Shown here: positions 8,175 through 16,438 of the stretch, one piece after another | Numbering within the stretch: the first letter of the stretch is position 1 | How the letters are laid out: each line of letters opens with the position of its first letter | Source: CAXRGH01 sp964230195 | GTDB taxonomy: Bacteria; Pseudomonadota; Gammaproteobacteria; Enterobacterales; Alteromonadaceae | Length of the DNA: 21,222 bases | Reading direction: 5' to 3' | Assembly: GCA_964230195.1 (NCBI GenBank) | Contig: CAXRGH010000262.1 | Coordinates: 1 to 21,222 of the forward strand | Translations under genes and position numbers: made by a program | Notes under the pieces: generated by a model | The model's input: only the letters and a program-made list of their open reading frames with translations | The model's database searches: none | What the model was told of the DNA's origin: nothing

Positions 8175-8547
8175 CAATTTTTACTTCCATTTCATAAAGT
8201 TGACTCAAAATTATCTCAACGACATATGAGTTTCAATAGACTGAAAGCACCGAGAGGATTAAATCGGATTTAGCATTTCGTTAACATTGTAAACACATGT
8301 TATATATACATTTTTTACATTCCTATCAAATCCTATAATCACAACAATCGCTAATCTAACGCATCATTTTTCCATATAATGTATCAGGTCAAAGGACAGA
8401 TTTTGTGTTGAGAAAAAATCTCATGCTTTTTTAGTATTTTATCTTTTGACGCGACTCGATATAACTAAAAAGCGAGGAATTTTAGTAGTCGATTCCTTAA
8501 CAGAGCAACAATAAAAAATTACAATAATGTATCAATGGGGAAGATTG
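8175..8547. promoter_or_regulatory. Divergent control region and long leader of the TonB receptor gene
   Basis: This stretch of about 370 bases has no gene. It holds an inverted repeat TAACAT (8282-8287)/ATGTTA (8297-8302) with a 9-base spacer. Two AT-rich -10 candidates follow: TATATA around 8303-8308, 16 bases after TTAACA at 8281-8286, and TATAAT at 8334-8339 with no well-spaced -35. From either, the receptor mRNA would have a leader of roughly 200 bases. A weak hairpin AGATTTT (8398-8404)/AAAATCT (8415-8421) is followed by CATGCTTTTTTAG, which resembles an attenuator but is AT-rich and short. Confidence 0.45.
8537..8543 (+). promoter_or_regulatory. Ribosome binding site that sets the receptor start
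   Basis: GGGGAAG at 8537-8543 lies 4 bases before the ATG at 8548. It falls inside the longer frame that begins at ATG 8527, so it favours 8548 as the true start. That start also places a normal positively charged signal-peptide N-region at the beginning of the protein. Confidence 0.7.
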
Positions 8548-11500
8548 ATGAACTCAAAAAAATTTGAACTTTCAAAGGTTCACAAAGCATGTTTGCTAGC
8601 AGTAGGCATTACGTCTTTTGGAGCAATGGCACAAGAAGTAGAGACCAACGCCAATACAACCTCGGCTGAAGTTAAGAAAAAAATACAAGAAAATAAAAGT
8701 AGCGACGTTGAGCGCATTGAAGTGACGGGTGTCCGTGGCAGTCTGCGCCAATCGTTAAATAACAAGCGTTTTGCAACTGAGATCCTTGATTCTATTTCTG
8801 CTGAAGATATCGGCCAACTTCCAGACGAAAACATTGCGGAAGCCATTCAGCGTGTCACCGGTATTTCGATGACACGTTCTGATGATGGTGAAGGTGAATC
8901 ACTTCAAATTCGCGGTGAATCAAGCAACAACGTTGAGATCAACGGACAAACGTTAGCGGGATCGAACGGTGATTCTCGAAGTGTTAACTTCCAAGATCTG
9001 CCTTCCGAACTATTTGCTGGTGTGGACATTCAAAAAGCATCAACCGCTGACCGAATTGAAGGCTCTCTCGGCGGCACAATTAACCTTAAAACTCGTAAGC
9101 CGCTCGGCATTCAGAAAGATAGATTGACCTCAGTTACCGCGAGAGCTAAGTATAACGACTTATCAGAGAAAACGAGCCCAGAAGCCACGCTTTTCACCGC
9201 TCATAATTTCCGAGACACTGCGCTTGGTGACTTTGGTTTTCTCGCCACCCTTGGCACAAAACAAGTTGAAACCGTAACCCAAGGTTTTGGTGCTGAGACA
9301 TATGGCGGCGCCCCGTCTCGTTGGCACGTATTCACTGGAGCAACAACGGCTGCAGCCGAGTTCGCACCAGGTCAAGGTAACTTCCCGTATGACGCAAATA
9401 TTGACGTTAACGGCGACGGCGTATCAAACGAAAATGATATTTTCTACGTCCCTAATAATTGGACTATACAAAATAACAAGAAAGAATCTCAACGAGATTC
9501 GTTAAACTTGACGTTCCAATGGCAACCTAACGACGACACAAACTTATGGGTGGACACCACCTATTCGAAATCTGTGGATGACATTCACAATTCCAAATTT
9601 GCCATCGCAACTAATGCTTGGAGTGCCAACAATCAAATAAATGATCCTCGCTGGGCTGTACCATTAGAAAGTGGTGCTAACGTCGTTGAACACTTGAACA
9701 GCACAAGTGAAGGTGATTTCTATGCGCTAACAGCAGGTCGTATTGGTGGAGCCAATATTCGTATGGGCTCTGCACCTTCCGATCGTGTATTCAATCGTGA
9801 GTCATTACAATTTGTGTTTGGTGCCGAGTATAACATTTCAGATGAATTTAGAGTTTCTGCTGAGTACGCTACATCAACGGCTGAAAGTGACAGTGATTGG
9901 TCCCAATTAAACCTCGGGCACGACTATGACTTAAATGGTCAGCTCAATGGCAAAGACTGGGCTGGCGTTGTTGACTTTAACGAAACTAACGTCGATTTGG
10001 CAGATCTCACGTATTACGATGCGCCCAAGTACAACGATGGTTTGTTAGAAGCAATGGATCCAACTGACTTTAACTATCAAAAACTCACAATGTTCCAGCA
10101 ACAAAATACAGCGCTAAATGCAGAGAACAGTGCGGATTCATTGATGGTTGATTTCGAGTACGACTTCGTTGATGGTATCATTACGCAAATTAAAGCAGGT
10201 GCTCGCTGGGCAGAGCGCAGCTTCTATAATGAATCTTGGCAAGGTAAGAACACGAAAAAGGACTATGCTGTTGATGGCGTTCCTGTTGCGGTAAAAGTTC
10301 AAGATATTTTGGTCAACCCTGAAGCAAATACAAATCCAGAAAATCAAGCATTAGCTGAAACCATCTCCCAGTGTTATGGCGCTTCAGACGGTACAATGGA
10401 AAACTTCAGCGGTAACCTTCCCACAACGTTTGTGACGACAACCTGCGGTATTGACTTCTGGACTGAATTGTTTGGATTCCCTGATATTCGAGCAATTGAC
10501 CCAGCAAATAATCTAGCCTATTACCAACGCAGTGGTAACTTTAAAAACCCAGCAGGTCGTGCGTTTAACACAACCAATGTGACTGAGGAAACATTAGCTG
10601 GCTATATTCGTGCTGATTTCTTCACGCCTTGGCTTGAGTCAGACGTAGACTTCTACGGTAACGTTGGTGTGCGTTATGTTGAAACCGATCTCGTTGGTGT
10701 TGGTGCATTCCGAGCGCCGGCAGAATCTGATTCTGCAATCATCTTTGGCGAAACTACTGGTAGTTACTACAATTGGTTGCCAAGTATTAACCTGAACTGG
10801 TTGTTACAAGAAGATCTGGTATTACGTATTTCCGGTGCTAAAACCATGGCTCGTGCAGGCTTAAGCGCTGTAGCACCTCGCTTAAACCTCAATTACAATG
10901 ACAACAATGAGGGCTTCTCAGGTTCTGGTACTGCAGGTAACCCTGGATTAAAACCAAGAACAGCCAAAACTGGTGACCTATCATTAGAATGGTATTTTGC
11001 TGAAGATGCACTATTGTCTGCGGCCGTTTATTACAAAGAAATTGAAAATTTGCGTCGTAACTCTCAGGGAGAAGCGTTGCAAGTGGGAGATGAACTATTC
11101 TATGTAACCCAACCAATCAATGTTGGCGGCACTATGCTCAAAGGATGGGAAGTCTCGTGGCAGCAAGCCTTTAAAGACTTACCTGGCTTGTTAAGCCATA
11201 CGGGTATTAGCGCAAACTATACTCGTCCTGACGAAAAAGCCACAGAATTTGACGGTCACGGTGAAGCGCGGAGCAAAGGTGGATTCTCAGACGACACTTA
11301 CAACGTGACGCTTTGGTATGATGACAATAATTTGAGTGCTCGTTTAGCCTACAATTATCGTTCTGAGTACGTAAGACTCGCCGCACCAACACTCGGTTAT
11401 GCGCGTTACAATGACCCATACCGACTACCACAAATGGTAGCAGCGCGTGGTCAATTAGACTTCTCAATGAATTACAACTTAACTTCAAACCTTAAATTGA

Positions 11501-11622
11501 ATCTATCAATTGTTAACTTAAATGATACTCACACAGAATATTATTTGAAGTATAAGACGTTGACTGACCGTATTTCTTACAGCGGTCGTAGAGCCAATTT
11601 AGGTGTTGTCTATAAGTTCTAA
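8548..11622 (+). CDS. TonB-dependent outer-membrane receptor, proteobacterial carbohydrate type
   Basis: This outer-membrane active transporter of 1024 residues probably imports the oligosaccharide substrate of this locus. A signal peptide ends at AMA|Q (residue 28). After a short linker comes a TonB box (IEVTGVR, 57-63). The plug follows, with features usual for the Xanthomonas/Caulobacter-type receptors (LPDENIAEAIQRVTGISMTR, LQIRGE, LGGTINLKTRKPL). The rest is a 22-strand barrel ending in an aromatic residue (VYKF). An EF-hand/dockerin-like loop, D-x-N-x-D-G-x5-D, occurs at residues 286-297 and is predicted to be extracellular. An in-frame ATG at 8527 would add 7 residues but lacks the good ribosome site. 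There is no SusD gene beside it, which fits Gammaproteobacteria. The substrate is inferred from neighbours only. Confidence 0.92.
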   Translation: MNSKKFELSKVHKACLLAVGITSFGAMAQEVETNANTTSAEVKKKIQENKSSDVERIEVTGVRGSLRQSLNNKRFATEILDSISAEDIGQLPDENIAEAIQRVTGISMTRSDDGEGESLQIRGESSNNVEINGQTLAGSNGDSRSVNFQDLPSELFAGVDIQKASTADRIEGSLGGTINLKTRKPLGIQKDRLTSVTARAKYNDLSEKTSPEATLFTAHNFRDTALGDFGFLATLGTKQVETVTQGFGAETYGGAPSRWHVFTGATTAAAEFAPGQGNFPYDANIDVNGDGVSNENDIFYVPNNWTIQNNKKESQRDSLNLTFQWQPNDDTNLWVDTTYSKSVDDIHNSKFAIATNAWSANNQINDPRWAVPLESGANVVEHLNSTSEGDFYALTAGRIGGANIRMGSAPSDRVFNRESLQFVFGAEYNISDEFRVSAEYATSTAESDSDWSQLNLGHDYDLNGQLNGKDWAGVVDFNETNVDLADLTYYDAPKYNDGLLEAMDPTDFNYQKLTMFQQQNTALNAENSADSLMVDFEYDFVDGIITQIKAGARWAERSFYNESWQGKNTKKDYAVDGVPVAVKVQDILVNPEANTNPENQALAETISQCYGASDGTMENFSGNLPTTFVTTTCGIDFWTELFGFPDIRAIDPANNLAYYQRSGNFKNPAGRAFNTTNVTEETLAGYIRADFFTPWLESDVDFYGNVGVRYVETDLVGVGAFRAPAESDSAIIFGETTGSYYNWLPSINLNWLLQEDLVLRISGAKTMARAGLSAVAPRLNLNYNDNNEGFSGSGTAGNPGLKPRTAKTGDLSLEWYFAEDALLSAAVYYKEIENLRRNSQGEALQVGDELFYVTQPINVGGTMLKGWEVSWQQAFKDLPGLLSHTGISANYTRPDEKATEFDGHGEARSKGGFSDDTYNVTLWYDDNNLSARLAYNYRSEYVRLAAPTLGYARYNDPYRLPQMVAARGQLDFSMNYNLTSNLKLNLSIVNLNDTHTEYYLKYKTLTDRISYSGRRANLGVVYKF

Positions 11623-11634
11623 ACCACACCATAA

Positions 11635-11670
11635 AGGGCACAAGTGTCTATCGCTTGTGCCCTCATTTTT
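11635..11670 (+). terminator. Intrinsic terminator after the TonB receptor gene
   Basis: A perfect 10-base-pair stem pairs AGGGCACAAG (11635-11644) with CTTGTGCCCT (11654-11663) around a 9-base loop. A CATTTTT tail follows at 11664-11670. It begins 12 bases after the receptor stop and separates the receptor transcript from the downstream enzyme operon. Confidence 0.88.
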
Positions 11671-11793
11671 CATCAAAAAATACAAATTAAATACCCCAAA
11701 ATTATCGGCTTTTGTGTCATGTTTTTTACTATCTCTGTACAAAACTGACTAATTACTTGAGCCCCTCAAATTTTACGTTTTTTAGAGAACAAC
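11671..11793 (+). promoter_or_regulatory. Presumed promoter region of the sulfatase/glycosidase operon
   Basis: The 123 bases between the receptor terminator and the first enzyme gene should contain the operon promoter, since the terminator precedes and all later genes are packed. The region is AT-rich. No -35/-10 pair with normal spacing stands out, which would fit an activator-dependent promoter. A weak AGAG ribosome site precedes ATG 11794. Confidence 0.4.
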
Positions 11794-13335
11794 ATGAACA
11801 CCAGATCGATCACGTTAATTATTGCCAAGGCTCTATTACTCTGTGGATGCCTACAAGAGTCATCAGAAACCAACGCAGTAGAAAAGGTTAATCCACCCAA
11901 TGTCGTCATTTTCTACATAGACGACCTCGGTTACGGCGACTTAAGCAGTTACGGAGCAACTGAAGTTCAAACACCAAACGTGGATCGACTTGCTCAACAG
12001 GGTGTCCGATTCACTGACGCCCATAGCAGTGCAGCAACCTGTACACCCTCGCGCTACTCATTATTGACTGGAGAACACGGATTCAGAATTGATGCTGACG
12101 TACTCAAAGGCGATGCGCCGTTATTAATTTCTCCAGATAAGCCTACCCTTGCAAAAATGTTGAAAAAAGCAGGTTACGCCACTGGCGTTGTTGGCAAATG
12201 GCATTTAGGTTTAGGTAACGGAAGCATCGACTGGAACGGTACCATTGATTTTAGCCCGTTGGATGTAGGCTTTGATTATAGTTTCTTGCTACCCGCCACG
12301 GGTGACCGTGTACCCACGGTCTATGTTGAGAACCGCAAAGTAGTCAACCTTACAGAGAGCGACCCAATTAGCGTCAGCTACAAAGCAAAAGTGGGAAGTA
12401 GACCCACAGGAACGTCTAATCCAGAACTTCTTCGATATGCGGCTGACCGCCAACACAGTGACACCATTGTGAATGGTGTCAGCCGAATTGGCACCATGGC
12501 AGGCGGAGAGTCAGCACTTTGGAAAGACGAGGACTTCGCTGAAGTCTTTACCCAGAAAGCCCTAACCTTTATTCGTGACAATAAAGATAAACCGTTTTTC
12601 CTGTTCCACTCCTATCACGATATTCACGTCCCGCGCCTTCCTCACCCGCGATTTAAAGGGGTAACAAAAATGGGACCAAGAGGCGATGCCATTGTGCAAA
12701 TGGACTGGATGACTGGGCAAGTTACTAAAGAGTTGGAGCGCTTGGGAATTGCCAACAACACCATTATTATTTTCACTAGTGACAATGGGCCTGTGTTGAA
12801 CGATGGCTATGAAGATCAGTCGGTAGAACTGATTGGTGGCCATAACCCGTCGGGTCCATTTAGAGGCGGGAAGTACAGCGCATTTGAGGCAGGAACCAGA
12901 GTCCCGATGATCGTTTCTTGGCCGAAGGAAATCAAAGCAACCGAATCAGATGCATTAATCTCTCAGATGGATATTTACCGGTCGCTTGCCAGCTTGTTAG
13001 AGATAAACATAGCGGATGGGGAAGCAATGGACAGCCAAGCAATGCTGCCTGTTTTACTGGGGCAATCAACGGCTGGCCGTCAAGATTTACTGGAAGAATC
13101 CGTTGGAACCCATTCACTCAGAACAGGTCAGTGGAAATACATTTCACCAAACACATCCAATAATCGTTATGGATGGCTTAAGCCTAAGGGCATAGAGGGT
13201 GGTTTCTCTCCGCAGCCTCAACTGTTTAACTTAGACAAAGATATCAACGAACAATTTAACATTTCAGACAAGCACCCTGACTTGGTTATCAAGTTTCAGC
13301 AGCGTATTGAAAATATAGTAGCAACAGGATATTAA
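11794..13335 (+). CDS. Secreted sulfatase (family S1, arylsulfatase A-like), probable lipoprotein
   Basis: First gene of the operon, a sulfate-ester hydrolase of 513 residues. The N-terminus (KALLLCGC) suggests lipidation at Cys19, although Cys at the -2 position of the lipobox is not canonical. The active site shows Asp43-Asp44 in YIDDLGYGD, Cys83 in CTPSRYSLLTG, GKWHLG, HDIHVP and FTSDNGP, and a GGHNPSGPFRGGK block. The CTPSRYSLLTG form and the HDIHVPRLPHPRF stretch resemble arylsulfatase A-like enzymes that act on galactose or N-acetylgalactosamine sulfates. That subfamily assignment is tentative. The stop is 4 bases before the beta-galactosidase start, so the two are co-transcribed and probably act on the same glycan, with sulfate removal exposing galactose for GH2. 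Confidence 0.88.
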   Translation: MNTRSITLIIAKALLLCGCLQESSETNAVEKVNPPNVVIFYIDDLGYGDLSSYGATEVQTPNVDRLAQQGVRFTDAHSSAATCTPSRYSLLTGEHGFRIDADVLKGDAPLLISPDKPTLAKMLKKAGYATGVVGKWHLGLGNGSIDWNGTIDFSPLDVGFDYSFLLPATGDRVPTVYVENRKVVNLTESDPISVSYKAKVGSRPTGTSNPELLRYAADRQHSDTIVNGVSRIGTMAGGESALWKDEDFAEVFTQKALTFIRDNKDKPFFLFHSYHDIHVPRLPHPRFKGVTKMGPRGDAIVQMDWMTGQVTKELERLGIANNTIIIFTSDNGPVLNDGYEDQSVELIGGHNPSGPFRGGKYSAFEAGTRVPMIVSWPKEIKATESDALISQMDIYRSLASLLEINIADGEAMDSQAMLPVLLGQSTAGRQDLLEESVGTHSLRTGQWKYISPNTSNNRYGWLKPKGIEGGFSPQPQLFNLDKDINEQFNISDKHPDLVIKFQQRIENIVATGY

Positions 13336-13339
13336 AAAT

Positions 13340-16300
13340 ATGAAATTGTTTATCACACTACTTGCAAGTGTCCTTTTAAGCCTAGTGTCATGGCATGGCT
13401 TCGCCCAAAACGATTGGGAAAACCCTCAGGTAGTGGGGGTTAATAAACTCCCTCCAAGAGCAAGTTTCTTTTCGTATGTCAACGAGCAAGAGTCAACAAA
13501 AGATAAAGAACAAGCGCGTAACTTTATCAGTTTGAATGGCCTATGGAAGTTCAAGTTGGCAAACAAGCCTGCGGATATGATTGCTAATTTTCACTCTACT
13601 CAGTTCAACGACAATGAATGGGATAATTTGCCAGTGCCCAGTAACTGGGAGTTGCATGGTTACAGCACGCCCATCTACGTTAATCAGCCGTATCCGTTTA
13701 TCAAAAACCCACCCTACATACAAAGCCATGATAACCCAATTGGTCACTACAGACGGACGTTTACCCTTGACCAAAGTTGGAAAAACAAAGATGTATTTAT
13801 TTACTTTGGTGCGGTCAAATCCGCATTTTACATTTGGGTCAATGGGGAGAAAGTCGGATACAGCCAAGGCAGTAAAACACCCGCTGAATTTAATCTGACG
13901 CCATATATCAAGGCGGGCAAAAACCATATTGCCTTGCAAGTATTTCGTTGGAGTGACGGGAGCTACTTGGAAGCGCAAGATTTTTGGCGCATCTCCGGGA
14001 TAGAGAGAGACGTTTACCTCTACGCGCGACCTCGCACCTACATCTCTGACCTGTTTGTGAAGGCTTCTTTAAAAGATGATTATCAAACGGGTACGTTCAA
14101 CCTCGATGTTGACCTAGCGAACGCTTCAAAAACCAACACAGTGCAAGCCACATTGAAAGACGCTAATGGACAGTTAGTGTTTGATAAACGCACGGATATC
14201 AACGGGGAAAGTAGCGTTAGCTTTAGCACGCTCGTGCCAAATGTCAGTCAATGGTCGGCAGAAAGGCCAACACGTTACAGCCTAACAATAATTCATCGTG
14301 ATAGTAACAACAACGTACTCGAAGTGATTCCACAAAAGGTCGGATTCCGCCGTGTAGAAATGAAAAATGCGCAATTTTGGGTGAATGGCAAACCCGTGCT
14401 AATCAAAGGTGTGAATCGACACGAACACGACCCGGATACCGGTCACGTGATTTCCAAACAAAGTATGGAACACGACGTTAAGCTAATGAAGCAATTTAAT
14501 ATTAATGCGGTCCGTACAGCTCACTACCCAAATGATCCCTATTTTTACGAGTTGGCTGACAAATATGGCCTCTACATTGTTGACGAAGCTAATATAGAGT
14601 CTCACGGCATGGGCTACAAACGTATCAAAGGCGGTACTCTTGGTGACAACCCTGTTTGGTTACATGCCCACATGGAACGCACGAAAGCGATGGTTGAACG
14701 AGACAAAAACCACCCATCAATCGTTGCTTGGTCACTCGGTAATGAGGCAGGAAATGGAGTCAATTTCTACGACACCTATCGTTGGATTGAACAACGTGAT
14801 CCTTCTAGACCTCGACAGTACGAGCGCGCAGAGCACGAGTGGAATACTGACATGATCGTGCCACAATACCCAGGTCCACGACGCATGGAAAACTACGCCA
14901 AGTCTAATCCAAAGCGCCCTATGATCATGAGTGAATATGCACATGCCATGGGCAACAGTCTTGGCAACTTCCAAGACTACTGGGATCTCATTCGCCAATA
15001 CCCTTCTCTTCAAGGTGGCTATATCTGGGATTGGGTTGATCAAGGACTAAGAAAAACCACGGATGAAGGTCACGAAATATTTGCCTACGGCGGTGATTTC
15101 GGACACCCGGGTATTCCATCAGATGGCAGTTTTGTTCTCAACGGCTTAGTCTTGCCCGACAGACGACCTCAACCAGCACTGTACGAAGTCAAAAAAGCTC
15201 ATCAAGATATTCAAATGAAGCCCCTTAACTTATTGGATGGCAAGATAGAGGTCTTCAACGAGTTCTTCTTTAAAGGGCTTGAAGACTATTACCTCGAATG
15301 GGCACTAATGAGTCAAGGCCAAATCTTACAACAGGGGCAGATTGACACACTTGCAGTTCAACCCCAGCAGCGTCAGGTTCTGACATTGCCCTATCAGTTA
15401 TCAGGCAGTTATGATCATGAAGTATTCCTTAACTTGAGTGTAAAAACGAACAAGGCCTTACCGCTGATAGACGCAGAACACGAGGTCGCAATCGAACAGT
15501 TTGCAATGCCTGTCACATTAAACAAAACAGACACACCTAAAGTGGCTGGTCCACTGAACGTCTATCAACTCGACCCACGACAGTCGGTTGAAATCAGTGG
15601 CGAAGATTTTGTTGTGCGCTTTAATCAAAAAACCGGAGAGTTAACGGGCTATCAATACAAAGGGAAAGAACTCGTTCGATCGCCTTTACGTGCGAACTTC
15701 TGGAGAGCACCCAATGACAATGACTATGGTGGTCGATGGCATGACAAACGTCGCGTCTGGAAATATGCGTCAGAGCGCCAATTTAAACAACAATTTACCG
15801 TTGAAAAACAATCCAATAACACAGTGATGGTGCAAAGCCAGTTTAACTTACCTGACGTTGACGGCACCTTGTCCATTGATTATGTCATCAATGCAAAGGG
15901 CAACATTGATGTTAATTACAGCCTCACACTGGGTGAACAAGAAACTCCTGAAATTCCTCGCGTTGGCATGAATATGGAGCTATTCAAATCCTACGACAGA
16001 CTCCAATACTTTGGCCGAGGCCCTCATGAAAACTATCGAGACAGAAATAGTTCATCCCATGTTGGACTTTATTCAAGCTCAGTTTCCGAGCAATACCACC
16101 CTTATGTCCGTGCTCAGGAAAGTGGATACAAAACCGAAGTTCGCTGGGCAAAACTAACCAACAACGATGGCATCGGCTTGTATATCAAAGGCGGTCCTCA
16201 CTTTGGTATGAGTGCATTGCATTACCGTATCTCGGATTTAGATTCAGGACGCACTCGAGAGGGCTTGCACAGTGGTGAGTTAACCGAGAAACCTTTGGTG

Positions 16301-16438
16301 AGTCTGAATATTGATTATGGACAAATGGGCGTCGGTGGCGTTCATAGTTGGGGGGCAACCGCATTGCAACAGTATTTGCTCACCGACAAAGAATATCACT
16401 ATACATTTTCGTTAGCAGGAGTTGATGACCGTGAATAA
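13340..16438 (+). CDS. Secreted GH2 beta-galactosidase (LacZ-type)
   Basis: This retaining glycoside hydrolase of 1032 residues is predicted to release galactose from non-reducing ends. It has the five-domain LacZ layout and close to LacZ length (1023). An N-terminal jelly roll (LNGLWKFKL, LPVPSNWELHGYSTPIYVN, GHYRRTF) is followed by an Ig-like domain and a TIM barrel with acid/base Glu469 in WSLGNEAGNG and nucleophile Glu532 in MSEYAHAMGNS. The beta-galactosidase small-chain C-terminal domain follows (RANFWRAPNDNDYGG, later QYFGRGPHENYRDR). Unlike cytoplasmic LacZ it has a Sec signal peptide cleaved after GFA (residue 22), so it acts in the periplasm or outside. The gene is packed between sulfatases and overlaps the next one by 14 bases. 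GH2 also contains other specificities, but the LacZ-like active-site context and small-chain domain favour beta-galactosidase. Confidence 0.93.
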   Translation: MKLFITLLASVLLSLVSWHGFAQNDWENPQVVGVNKLPPRASFFSYVNEQESTKDKEQARNFISLNGLWKFKLANKPADMIANFHSTQFNDNEWDNLPVPSNWELHGYSTPIYVNQPYPFIKNPPYIQSHDNPIGHYRRTFTLDQSWKNKDVFIYFGAVKSAFYIWVNGEKVGYSQGSKTPAEFNLTPYIKAGKNHIALQVFRWSDGSYLEAQDFWRISGIERDVYLYARPRTYISDLFVKASLKDDYQTGTFNLDVDLANASKTNTVQATLKDANGQLVFDKRTDINGESSVSFSTLVPNVSQWSAERPTRYSLTIIHRDSNNNVLEVIPQKVGFRRVEMKNAQFWVNGKPVLIKGVNRHEHDPDTGHVISKQSMEHDVKLMKQFNINAVRTAHYPNDPYFYELADKYGLYIVDEANIESHGMGYKRIKGGTLGDNPVWLHAHMERTKAMVERDKNHPSIVAWSLGNEAGNGVNFYDTYRWIEQRDPSRPRQYERAEHEWNTDMIVPQYPGPRRMENYAKSNPKRPMIMSEYAHAMGNSLGNFQDYWDLIRQYPSLQGGYIWDWVDQGLRKTTDEGHEIFAYGGDFGHPGIPSDGSFVLNGLVLPDRRPQPALYEVKKAHQDIQMKPLNLLDGKIEVFNEFFFKGLEDYYLEWALMSQGQILQQGQIDTLAVQPQQRQVLTLPYQLSGSYDHEVFLNLSVKTNKALPLIDAEHEVAIEQFAMPVTLNKTDTPKVAGPLNVYQLDPRQSVEISGEDFVVRFNQKTGELTGYQYKGKELVRSPLRANFWRAPNDNDYGGRWHDKRRVWKYASERQFKQQFTVEKQSNNTVMVQSQFNLPDVDGTLSIDYVINAKGNIDVNYSLTLGEQETPEIPRVGMNMELFKSYDRLQYFGRGPHENYRDRNSSSHVGLYSSSVSEQYHPYVRAQESGYKTEVRWAKLTNNDGIGLYIKGGPHFGMSALHYRISDLDSGRTREGLHSGELTEKPLVSLNIDYGQMGVGGVHSWGATALQQYLLTDKEYHYTFSLAGVDDRE

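Noticed and set aside
330..8297. The 11-base string TTGTAAACACA at 330-340 and 8287-8297, with a looser TTGTAAAAATACA at 2108-2120, as a shared operator
   Set aside because: In AT-rich non-coding DNA of this amount one such match is expected by chance roughly as often as not, and the flanks do not agree. A genome-wide motif search would decide.
8527..8547. ATG at 8527 as the start of the TonB receptor
   Set aside because: The best ribosome site (GGGGAAG) lies between 8527 and 8548, and a normal signal peptide begins at 8548.
8548..11793. A SusC/SusD-type Bacteroidota uptake pair
   Set aside because: The receptor has proteobacterial plug features and no SusD-like lipoprotein gene is adjacent. 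The membrane regulator and symporter types also fit Gammaproteobacteria.
13541..13978. A 145-codon minus-strand frame inside the GH2 gene
   Set aside because: It is antisense to conserved N-terminal GH2 sequence and has no recognisable protein features. Its length is explained by the codon use of the real gene.
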